Positions 46,531 to 56,900 of a DNA stretch of 64,000 nt are shown here, piece after piece. Position 1 is the stretch's first letter. Each line of letters opens with the position of its first letter. Below the pieces are notes generated by a model, which saw only the letters and a list, made by a program, of their open reading frames with translations, ran no database searches and was not told the origin of the DNA. The translations under genes were made by a program, and so were the position numbers. The DNA is taken from contig NZ_STGJ01000013.1 of assembly GCF_004919095.1 (NCBI RefSeq), positions 36,068 through 100,067 on the forward strand, written 5' to 3'. Source of the DNA: Crenobacter intestini. Its GTDB lineage: Bacteria > Pseudomonadota > Gammaproteobacteria > Burkholderiales > Chromobacteriaceae.

Positions 46531-47211
46531 ATGCTGCTGCACATCCCCCAGGTCCTCAACCCCGAAGAACTCGCGCATGGGCGCGTGCTGCTGGACGGCG
46601 CGCCGTGGGCCGACGGCTGCATCACCGCCGGCACCCAGTCGGCACAGGCCAAACGCAACCTGCAGCTGCCGCAGGACACGCCCGCCGCGCGCGAACTGCA
46701 GGCGATGGTCGAGGCAGCGCTCGCGCGCAACGCGACCTTCTTCTCGGCCGCGCTGCCCAAGCAGGTGTTCCCGCCCCTGTTCAACTGCTACCAGGGCGGC
46801 ATGGACTTTGGCAACCACGTCGACAACGCGGTGCGCGCCGACCCGTTCAGCGGGCAGTGGGTGCGTACCGACGTATCGTGCACGCTGTTCTTCACCGGGC
46901 CCGACGAGTACGACGGCGGCGAACTGGTGATCGAGGACAATTACGGCGAACACCGCGTCAAGCTGCCGGCCGGCGACATGATCCTCTACCCGTCGACCAG
47001 CCTGCACCGGGTCGAGCCGGTGACGCGCGGTGCGCGCGTCGCGTCGTTCTTCTGGACGCAGAGCATGGTGCGCGACGACGCCAGACGCAGCTTGCTGTTC
47101 GACATGGACCGCGCGATCAGCAGCCTGCGCGCACGCGTCGGCGACGGTGAGGAGACGGTGATGCTGACGGCGAACTACCACAACCTGCTGAGGATGTGGA
47201 CCGAGCTGTGA
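46531..47211 (+). CDS. piuC: Fe(II)/2-oxoglutarate-dependent dioxygenase, PiuC/YbiX type
   Basis: 226 residues. Jelly-roll dioxygenase with the iron ligands HxD in [10 protein letters not shown] and a His in [15 protein letters not shown], and the oxoglutarate-binding Arg after it. PiuC/YbiX genes are normally next to Fiu-type receptors, as here; the substrate is unknown. The ATG at 46531 gives the family start [14 protein letters not shown]. Confidence 0.92.
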   Translation: MLLHIPQVLNPEELAHGRVLLDGAPWADGCITAGTQSAQAKRNLQLPQDTPAARELQAMVEAALARNATFFSAALPKQVFPPLFNCYQGGMDFGNHVDNAVRADPFSGQWVRTDVSCTLFFTGPDEYDGGELVIEDNYGEHRVKLPAGDMILYPSTSLHRVEPVTRGARVASFFWTQSMVRDDARRSLLFDMDRAISSLRARVGDGEETVMLTANYHNLLRMWTEL

Positions 47212-47299
47212 CGTTGCCGGTTTGGCGGATCTGTATAAGCAAAATATAATGGTCGTCCGCGCCGCACGGCGCACCCGCAGGTTCCGGACGGAGAACGAC

Positions 47300-48061
47300 G
47301 TGAAACAGGGCAGGATCATCCACTACAACCGCGACGGCGGACACGGCATCGTCAGCGTCGACTGCCGGCAATATCCGTTCGAGATCAGTCACTGGCGGGC
47401 CGACTACGCGCCCGAGCTGAACATGGAAGTCGGCCTGCTGCTGGACGAGGCCGGCGCGGTTGAGGACGTGGTGCCCTGCTGCGCGGTGTTCCCGCGGCTG
47501 GCGCAGCCTGACGCGGCGTGTACCTGCCCGCCGCAGCCTTGGCTCGTGCTGGTGCGCCGGCGTGCCGCCTGCGCTGTGCGCAGCGTACTGGGCAGCATAG
47601 GCTGGATGCCGCTGGCGGGCTTCGCGCTGTTCGCCGTCGCGATGCTGCTGGGTGACGCGGCGAGCGCCGCCGTGCTCGGCAGCCGGGTCGGCGGCAGCCT
47701 GTACGCGATGCTCGCGCACGGTGGCCTCTCCGCGCTGGTGTGGCTGTCCGCGCTGGCGCTGGTGTTGCCCTGCTTGTGGCGCGACCGCCTCGCCTGGCTG
47801 GGCTTCTTGCTGCCGCTCGCGAGCGTGGTGCTCGCGCTGTTCTCGCTGTTCAACGAATACGGCGCGCTCGCCGAATCGCTGCGCGGGTTGTCCGACGCGG
47901 TCGGCGCCGGCGTGCAGGCCGCGGCGCCGGCACGCGCCTTCCTCGGCCAGCTGACGCTGGGCCTGCCGTTCTACCTCGCGCTCGCGGCAAGCGTCGCGCT
48001 CGCGCTGTTCGGCGCGTCGCGGTTTCGCGGCCACCCGCCCGCCCGGCATCCCGCCGCCTAA
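47300..48061 (+). CDS. Cold-shock-like domain fused to a membrane domain, function unknown
   Basis: 253 residues from GTG at 47300, with GGAG 6 nt upstream; an in-frame ATG 78 nt earlier is less likely. Residues 1-60 resemble a diverged cold-shock/OB fold (GRIIHYNRDGGHGIVSVDCRQYPFEIS, with GHGI in place of the RNP1 GFGFI). The rest is an integral-membrane region with about four helices. A CxCPP motif (AACTCPP) precedes the first helix. Cold-shock-domain plus DUF1294 membrane proteins are known, but I do not see the DUF1294 motif here. No known function. Confidence 0.65.
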   Translation: MKQGRIIHYNRDGGHGIVSVDCRQYPFEISHWRADYAPELNMEVGLLLDEAGAVEDVVPCCAVFPRLAQPDAACTCPPQPWLVLVRRRAACAVRSVLGSIGWMPLAGFALFAVAMLLGDAASAAVLGSRVGGSLYAMLAHGGLSALVWLSALALVLPCLWRDRLAWLGFLLPLASVVLALFSLFNEYGALAESLRGLSDAVGAGVQAAAPARAFLGQLTLGLPFYLALAASVALALFGASRFRGHPPARHPAA

Positions 48062-48065
48062 AAAC

Positions 48066-48094
48066 AAAAAGCGCAGCCTTAGGCTGCGCTTTTT
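48066..48094. terminator. Bidirectional terminator between the CSD membrane gene and the ABC gene
   Basis: Perfect 13-bp stem AAAAAGCGCAGCC / GGCTGCGCTTTTT with a TTA loop. It serves both converging transcripts. Confidence 0.88.
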
Positions 48095-48112
48095 GTTGGG
48101 GTGAGCAGGCGC

Positions 48113-49942
48113 TCAGTCTTCCTCGCCGAGGAAGCCGCCGCTCTGGTGTGCCCACAGCCGCGCGTACAGCCCGCCTTTGGCCAGCAGCTCGGCGTGGCTG
48201 CCCTCCTCGACGATGCGGCCACCGTCCATCACCACCAGCCTGTCCATCGCCGCGATGGTCGACAGCCGGTGCGCGATGGCGACCACCGTCTTGCCCTCCA
48301 TCAGCGTGTACAGGCTTTGCTGGATCGCCGCCTCGACTTCCGAGTCCAGCGCGCTGGTCGCCTCGTCGAGCAGCAGGATGGGAGCGTCCTTGAGCATTAC
48401 CCGCGCGATCGCGATGCGCTGCCGCTGGCCGCCGGAGAGCTTGACCCCGCGCTCGCCGACATGCGCGTCGTAGCCGCGGCGGCCGCGGGCGTCGGTCAGC
48501 TCCGCGATGAAGCCGTCGGCCTCGGCGCGGCGGGCCGCCTCGAGCATTTGCGCCTCGGTCGCGTCCGGCCGGCCGTACAGCAGGTTGTCGCGTACCGAGC
48601 GGTGCAACAGCGAGGTGTCCTGCGTCACCATGCCGACCTCGGCGCGCAGGCTCTCCTGTTGCACCTCGCGCACGTCCTGGCCGTCGACCAGCACGCGGCC
48701 GGATTCCACGTCGTAAAAGCGCAGCAGCAGGTTGACCAGCGTCGACTTGCCGGCGCCGGAGCGGCCGACCACGCCGATCTTCTCGCCGGGGCGGATGGTC
48801 AGCGACAGCCGGTCGATCACCCGCCGCTCGCCGCCGTAGCCGAACACCACGTCCTCGAAGCGGACCTCGCCCCGGCTGACCGCCAGGCGCGGCGCGCCGG
48901 GGCGGTCGGTGACCGCGATGCGCCTGGACAGCGTCGCCATGCCGTCGTGCACGGTGCCGATATGCTCGAACAGGCTGGAGAGCTCCCACATGATCCAGTG
49001 CGCGATGCCGTTGAGCCTGAGCGCCATCGCGGTGGCGGCGGCGACCGCGCCGACGCCGACCTCGCCGCGCGCCCACAGCCACAGCGCGAGCCCGGCGGTC
49101 GACGCGATCAGCAGCATGTTGAGCAGGTGGTTGACCACCTCGACGCCGGTAACCAAACGCATCTGCGCGTGCACGGTGCCCATGAACTCGCGCATCGCGA
49201 CGCGCACGAAGCCGGCCTCGCGGCGGGCGTGGCCGAACAGCTTGACCGTCGCGATATTGGTGTACGCGTCGGTCACCCGCCCGGTCATCAGGCTGCGCGC
49301 GTCGGCCTGCTCGCGGGCGGCCGCGCCGAGGCGCGGGATGAAGTAGGCGAGCGCGACGAGGTAGAGCGCGAGCCAGCCGACGAAGGGCAGCAGCAGCCAC
49401 ACGTCGAAGCTGCCGACCACGGCGAGCATGGTGACGAAGTAGATGACCACGAACACCAGGATGTCGCAGACGATCATCACCGTGTCGCGTACCGCCAGCG
49501 CGGTCTGCATCAGCTTGGCCGACACCCGGCCGGCGAACTCGTCCTGGTAGAAGCTCATGCTCTGCCCGAGCAGGTGGCGGTGGAACTGCCAGCGCAGCCG
49601 CATCGGGAAGTTGCCGAACAGGCCCTGGTACTTGCACATCGCCTGCAGCCACACCAAGAGCGGGCTGCCCAGCACGATGGCACCGAGCAGCAGCAGTCTG
49701 CCCTGCTCCTTGTGCCACAGCTCGGCAGGCGGCGTCGCCGCGAGCCAGTCGACGATGGCGCCGAGCATCGAGAACAGCAGGGCCTCGAACGCGCCGATGC
49801 TGGCGGTCAGCACGATCACCGCCGCGATCAGGCCGCGCATGCCGGCGGTTGCCTGCCAGACGAAGGGGAAGAATGAAGCCGCCGGCTGTGGCGGCGCTGC
49901 GTCCGGGTACGGATCGACCCGGTTTTCAAACCAGTTGAGCAA
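48113..49942 (-). CDS. ABC transporter, fused permease and ATPase (exporter type)
   Basis: 609 residues. Six membrane helices in the first about 340 residues, then a nucleotide-binding domain with Walker A GRSGAGKSTLV, signature KLSGGQRQRIAIARVMLK, Walker B APILLLDEATSALD and the H-loop AHRLSTIAAMDRL. Half-transporter that would act as a dimer. The closest general type is the lipid/drug exporter of the MsbA class; substrate unknown. The gene is alone on the minus strand between two convergent or divergent neighbours. Confidence 0.93.
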   Translation of the reverse strand: MLNWFENRVDPYPDAAPPQPAASFFPFVWQATAGMRGLIAAVIVLTASIGAFEALLFSMLGAIVDWLAATPPAELWHKEQGRLLLLGAIVLGSPLLVWLQAMCKYQGLFGNFPMRLRWQFHRHLLGQSMSFYQDEFAGRVSAKLMQTALAVRDTVMIVCDILVFVVIYFVTMLAVVGSFDVWLLLPFVGWLALYLVALAYFIPRLGAAAREQADARSLMTGRVTDAYTNIATVKLFGHARREAGFVRVAMREFMGTVHAQMRLVTGVEVVNHLLNMLLIASTAGLALWLWARGEVGVGAVAAATAMALRLNGIAHWIMWELSSLFEHIGTVHDGMATLSRRIAVTDRPGAPRLAVSRGEVRFEDVVFGYGGERRVIDRLSLTIRPGEKIGVVGRSGAGKSTLVNLLLRFYDVESGRVLVDGQDVREVQQESLRAEVGMVTQDTSLLHRSVRDNLLYGRPDATEAQMLEAARRAEADGFIAELTDARGRRGYDAHVGERGVKLSGGQRQRIAIARVMLKDAPILLLDEATSALDSEVEAAIQQSLYTLMEGKTVVAIAHRLSTIAAMDRLVVMDGGRIVEEGSHAELLAKGGLYARLWAHQSGGFLGEED

Positions 49943-50050
49943 GATGGGCTCCGGCGGCGGGATGGAATGGGCCGATTATACGGCGCATCGCTTGCCCGCC
50001 TGCCGGTGGCGGCGCTAAGTTCGGGACTTGCGATCGCAGAAAGAGAAGCC

Positions 50051-50659
50051 GTGAAGATTACCGTCCTGTTTCCCACCCAGACAGAATTCCAGTGTTTCGA
50101 CCACCCGCAGGTGGAGAAGGCGCTGTGCGGCGTCGGCCCGATCGAGGCGGCGTACCGCACCACCCGCATCATCCAGCAGCAGCGCCCCGACGTGCTGATC
50201 ATGGCCGGCATCGCCGGTGTCTACCCCGGCTCGTCCTTGCGGGTCGGCGACGTCGCGCTGGTGGCGAGCGAGCGCGAGGCCGACCTCGGCTTTTTCGACC
50301 GGCAAGGCTTCACCCAGCTTGCCGACGTCGAGCTGGCCATGGACTTCGAGCGGCATCGCAGCTACGACAGCCCGTGGCTGGACGAGACTCTCCCGCTGCC
50401 GCAGGCGAGCTCGAACACGGTCAGCGCGGCGCTTGCGCCGTTTGTCTCGCACGACGGCGTCGACCTGGAAAACATGGAGGGCGCGGCGTTTTTCCATGTC
50501 TGCCTGGCCGAAGGGCAGCGCTTTTATGAAATACGCGCGGTGTCCAACCCAGTGACGCTCGAGCCGCATGTGTGGGACTTCGACGCCTCGCTGCGCACGC
50601 TGGCAGCCGGCCTGCACCGGCTGGTCGAACACCTGCTGCCCAGTGTGGCGCGCGCATGA
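50051..50659 (+). CDS. Futalosine hydrolase-like nucleosidase
   Basis: 202 residues from GTG at 50051, with AAAGAGAAG upstream. The nucleoside phosphorylase fold is seen in GVGPIEAAYRT, IMAGIAGVYPGSSLRVGDVALVASEREADLGF and VDLENMEGAAFFHVC (ME/EGA active-site stretch). The ADLGF element and the short length point to MqnB (futalosine hydrolase) of the alternative menaquinone route or a related nucleosidase. No other menaquinone genes are near, and betaproteobacteria usually make ubiquinone, so the actual substrate is open. Confidence 0.7.
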   Translation: MKITVLFPTQTEFQCFDHPQVEKALCGVGPIEAAYRTTRIIQQQRPDVLIMAGIAGVYPGSSLRVGDVALVASEREADLGFFDRQGFTQLADVELAMDFERHRSYDSPWLDETLPLPQASSNTVSAALAPFVSHDGVDLENMEGAAFFHVCLAEGQRFYEIRAVSNPVTLEPHVWDFDASLRTLAAGLHRLVEHLLPSVARA

Positions 50660-50688
50660 AAAAAGCGGCCCGCTCGCGCGGGCCGCTT
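50659..50688 (-). terminator. pckG terminator
   Basis: Perfect 11-bp stem AAGCGGCCCGC / GCGGGCCGCTT (loop TCGC) with a T6 tail on the minus strand, 20 bp past the pckG stop; it touches the stop codon of the convergent nucleosidase. Confidence 0.85.
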
Positions 50689-50707
50689 GGCAGCAGACAG
50701 CCTGCGC

Positions 50708-52516
<1,809 letters not shown>

Positions 52517-52710
52517 GCTGGTCCTCGATGCGTATGCGGATAATTCTTGTTGAATCCGTGGATTTTCACATATATGTCATCTTGCGTCGCGCCGCACGCC
52601 AAGAATATCCCTTGCCCCGTGCGGTAATTGGCGGCGCGGCAACAGGATGACATGGGGCGTGGTGCGCGGCGGGAGCGGTCGGACAGCTTTCCGGCCGTTT
52701 GTCCACATTT

Positions 52711-52719
52711 TTATCCACA
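52711..52719 (+). promoter_or_regulatory. Isolated DnaA box upstream of the FUSC-like pair
   Basis: Perfect TTATCCACA in the gap between divergent pckG and the 52789 gene, with TGTCCACAT 10 bp before it. Could be a DnaA-titration or promoter-control site, or chance. Confidence 0.4.
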
Positions 52720-52788
52720 GCCCGGCGGCGGCAACGGGCAGGATGCCGGCTACACTCTTGCTATCAGTTGCCCGCAGAAAGTCCAGCC

Positions 52789-53295
52789 ATGGTTTCGCCC
52801 AGCATGTCCCGCGTCGACCTGGTCGCCGCCTGCCGCATCGTGCTGGCCGTGCTGCTGACCGAGGCGTGCGGCTACCTGTCTGGCAGTTTCATCCCGTACG
52901 CGAGTGCCAGCGTCGGCAGCCTGTGGGCCGCGGCCTCGGCGATCGTCGTGCTCTCCGCCAGCGCGACCGAGGCGCATACCGCCGCGGCCAAGCGGGTGCT
53001 GGGCACCTTGGTCGGCGCGCTGGTCGGCTGGGCCTACCTGCAGTTCTTCCCGGAGACCTGGTTCGGCACGGCGGCGTGCGTGTTCCTGACCGTCGTCGTC
53101 AGCCAGTATTTCGCCGTGCCGGACAACGGCCGGCTCGGCTGCGTGACGGTGCTGGTCGTGCTGGTGGTCTCGTCGCTGCATCCGGGGATTCCGCCGTTCA
53201 CCAATGCCGCGCTGCGCTTTGTCGAGGCGGCGGTCGGCTCCGGCGTGGCCCTGCTGGTCGCCACGCTGTGGTCCTACAAGGCGCAGGGGAAGTGA
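52789..53295 (+). CDS. FUSC/aromatic-acid-exporter-like membrane protein, half-size, copy 1
   Basis: 168 residues with about five hydrophobic helices. KRVLGTLVGALVGWAYLQFFPETWF is the characteristic FUSC/ArAE element. These proteins normally have a much longer sequence; here it is only the membrane half. The following gene is a paralogue of the same length. A second start 15 nt later is possible. Substrate unknown. Confidence 0.75.
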   Translation: MVSPSMSRVDLVAACRIVLAVLLTEACGYLSGSFIPYASASVGSLWAAASAIVVLSASATEAHTAAAKRVLGTLVGALVGWAYLQFFPETWFGTAACVFLTVVVSQYFAVPDNGRLGCVTVLVVLVVSSLHPGIPPFTNAALRFVEAAVGSGVALLVATLWSYKAQGK

Positions 53296-53392
53296 GGCAA
53301 GGCCTGGGCGATGCACAGAGTTGTCCACAGCTTGGGGGCCTGCCTGCCGCTAGGGTCCGTCAGGCCAGTTTCCGGAATATGAGGAGGAGCGG

Positions 53393-53896
53393 ATGGCCGC
53401 GCTGATGCCCGCCAGACTCGACTGGAAAGCCGCTTTACGCATCATGCTGGGGGTGGCGCTGGCCAACGGCGGCGGCAATTTGCTGGGCAGTTTGATACCA
53501 AATGCATCACCGGCGACCGGCGGGATGTGGGCGTCCATCTCGGGCATCGTCGTGCTGCAGGCGACGCACGGGGAGGCCGGCAGCGCGGCGTTCAAGCGCG
53601 TGCTGGGCACGCTGATCGGCGCCGTGCTCAGTTGGCTCTACCTCGAATTTTTCCCGGTGGCGTGGCCCGGCGTGCTCGTCTGCGTGTTCCTGACCGTGCT
53701 GGTCTGCCAGGGACTGCGCGTTCCCGATAACGGCCGGCTCGGCTGCATCACGGTGCTGGTGGTGCTGGTGGTCGCCGAGCTTCACCCCAGCCTGCCGGCG
53801 CTCGCCAACGCCGGCCTGCGCTTTGACGAGTCCACTTTAGGCTCGCTGGTCGCCCTGCTGGTCGCCTGGCTGTGGCCGTATCCGGCCGGCCACTGA
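53393..53896 (+). CDS. FUSC/aromatic-acid-exporter-like membrane protein, half-size, copy 2
   Basis: 167 residues, clearly related to the preceding protein (shared KRVLGTLIGAVLSWLYLEFFPVAWPG, NGRLGCITVLVVLVVAELHPSLP). Tandem duplication, diverged mostly at the N-terminus. GAGGAG precedes the start. The two may form a heteromer. Ends 46 bp before the SNF2 gene, possibly same transcript. Confidence 0.75.
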   Translation: MAALMPARLDWKAALRIMLGVALANGGGNLLGSLIPNASPATGGMWASISGIVVLQATHGEAGSAAFKRVLGTLIGAVLSWLYLEFFPVAWPGVLVCVFLTVLVCQGLRVPDNGRLGCITVLVVLVVAELHPSLPALANAGLRFDESTLGSLVALLVAWLWPYPAGH

Positions 53897-53954
53897 CACG
53901 ACGGCTACGCCCGCTGCGCTAGAATCGGCGTTTTGTCCCGTCGTGCCCGCAGCC

Positions 53955-56900
53955 ATGCCTTTTTCCATCCCCGCCCAGCCTGCCGGCGCCGCCTGCCTGT
54001 TTGCACTTTGCCTGATCGCCCGCGCGGCGACGCACGCCGAGGTGCTGGCGTTCGGCCGGCGCCTCGACCCCCTGCTCGACGAAGAAGCGGTCGAGGCCGC
54101 GCTGGCTGAGCTGTCGCGGGACGCGTGTGTCGCGCCGGCAGACGGCGGGCGCTGGGTGGTGGCACCCGACGCTCTGGCACCGGCCTGGCGTGCCCTGCTC
54201 GACGGCTACGCCGGCGAGCGGCTGCGCGACGCGCTCTTCGCGTTCTGGCAGCTGGAGCGCAGCCGCGCGCCGCGCTTTGCCAGCGAGGCGGCCGCGCTCA
54301 GCGTGATCCGCCTGCTGCTGTGGCAGGGTACGAACCAGGCGCGCCTGACGGCATGGCGCGACGCGTGCGGCGGCAGCATCCTGTGGTCGCGTGTGCTCGA
54401 GCGCGCCGGGCTTGGCGTGGTCGACGCCGACCTGTTCGCGCGCCTGGCGCCGGAGTGGGCCGCGGCGCTCGGCCGGCGCGCGCTCGAGCGCCTGCTCGCG
54501 GGCGACGCGGCGATGCGGCCGTTGCTTGTTACCGTCGAAGACAGGCTGGCGGCCGGCGAGGGGGATGCCCGGCTCGCATCGCTGCTCGCGCAGGCGTGGC
54601 TGTTCGCGGGCGAGCACGACAGGCTGGCGGAGATGCTGGCGCGCCCGCCGCTGGCCGGTAGCGCCGACGTGCCTGCGCTGGGCGCGGCGCTTGCCTTTGC
54701 CCGCGGCGATTTTTCAGCTGCCGCGGCGGGCTTCGACGTCGCCCAGCGTGACGCGGCCCTGCCCGAGGCGCTCGCCTGGCTGCAGCCGCTCGCGCTGATG
54801 GCGGCAGGCGACGCCACGTCGTGCGCCGCCGCGCTCGCGCTATGCGGCCGCCACGGACGCTCGCACGGCGAGGACAGCCGCTGGGGCATCATCGCGACCG
54901 CGCTCAAGGCGCGTGCCGGCCGGCTGGACGCCGACGCGGCCGGGCTGCCGTTGCAGGGCACGCCGCACCACGCCGACGCCGACGACCTGCTGCGCCTGAT
55001 GATGCGGGCGTGGCTGGGGCCGCGCGAAGGGCGCCCGTCCCTGCAGCCGGCCGACGCGCCGGCCCTGGCGGCGCTGCACGACAGGCTGGCCGGCTGCGGC
55101 TTCGGCTGGCTGCAGGCCCAGTACGACGCGGCGCTGGCCCGGCTGATGGGCGAGCCCGGTACGCCGGCCTTCTTTGCCGCCGTCCGTGCGCAGGGCTGGC
55201 GCGAACAGCTGGACGAGCTCTCCGCGCTATTCAGCGCAGGGCCGGTCCGCAACCGCCTGCGCTGGCGGCTGGACGTCGGCGACGACGGTGCGGTGCGCGC
55301 GATCGAGCCCTGGCAGCAGCGCTTTGGCGCGCGCGGCTGGGGGACGGCACGCCCGGTGGCGCTGGCTACGCTCGCCGCCGACGCGACGCTTGCCGACGCC
55401 GACGCGCGGGTCGCGCGGGCGATCAGGCCGGGGCCGGGGCGCGGCTGGCAACTCGACTTGACGCTCGCGCTGCCGGCGCTGGTCGGCCATCCGGGCGTCG
55501 AGTGGGCCGATGCGCCCGGCGTCGCCGTCGAGCTGGCCTTGCGGGCGCCGCAACTGATCGTCTCGCGCACCGAGGCGGGCTGGACCCTGCAGGTCGACCC
55601 GCCGCTGCGCGCGGCGGCCCTGTCGGGCAGTCCGGAACGTGAGCAGGACGCGCTGGCCGCCCTGACGGTGCGCCGCGAGTCCGCCTCGCGCGCGGTGCTG
55701 GTGTGGCTGGACGAGGCGCAGCAGCGTGCGGCGCGGCTGCTCGGCGCGCTGCCCGCCATCCCGCCGGCCGGCGCCGAGCCGCTGTCGGCGACGCTCTCTG
55801 TGCTGGCCAGCCATTTCACCGTGGTCGGCGAGCTGCCGGCGCGTGGCGCCGCACCAACCGAGGCGGCTGCCAGGCAGCTGCGCGCCGAGCTGATGTTCGA
55901 CGGTGAAACGCTTGAGTTGCGGCTGGTCGCCGCGCCGGCTGGCGTCGACGGGCCGCGGCTGGTACCCGGCCACGGTGGCGCGATGCTGGCGCTGCGCGAC
56001 GGCGAAGTGCGGCGCACGCTGCGCCGCGACCTCGCCGCCGAACGCGCCGCGCTCGCCGCCATCGTCGACGCGTGCGGCCTCGAGCGGCGTGGCGCCAGCA
56101 AGCCGCAGGCGTGGACGATACGGGGTTGCGACGCCGCGCTCGCGTTGATCGAGCGGCTCTCTGCCCTGCCCTCTGCGCCGCTGCTTGACTGGCCGCGCGG
56201 GCGGGCGGTGCGTATCGACGCCGTGGCCGCACCCGCCTTGCGGGTGCGCGGCCAGGGCGGACAGGACTGGCTGTCGCTGGAGGGCGAGCTCGAACTCGAC
56301 GAGGAGCGGGTGCTGGCGCTAATCGACCTGCTCGAGAAGCTGCGCCGCCACGGCAGCCGCTTCATCGAGCTGGACGAAGGCCGTTACCTCGCGCTGACCG
56401 ACAGCCTGCGCGACGCGCTGGTGCAGCTCGCGCTGCTCTCCGAGCCGGCGGCCGGCGGCGTGCGCGTGCCGGCGGCGGCGGTGGGCTGCCTGTCGGGGCT
56501 CGGTGACGCCGCGCTGGAGGTAGACGCCGCGTTGGGCGAACGGCTGGCGCGCTTGCAGCGCCCGGCGGACACGGCATGCGAGCCGCCGGCCGGGTTGTGT
56601 GCGCAACTACGCGACTACCAGACAACCGGCTACCGCTGGATGATGCGGCTCGCCCAGAGCGGGCTGGGCGCCTGCCTCGCCGACGACATGGGGTTGGGCA
56701 AGACGCTGCAGTCGATCGCGGTGCTGCTCGCGCGTGCCGAAGGCGGCGCCGCGCTGGTGGTCGCGCCGACCTCGCTGCTGGGCAACTGGGCGCAGGAGAT
56801 CGCCCGCTTCGCGCCGGCCTTGCGGGTGGCCAGCTACGGCGACGCGGCCGACCGTGCCGGCCTGCTGGCCGGCGCGGGGGCCGGCGACGTGCTGCTGGTG

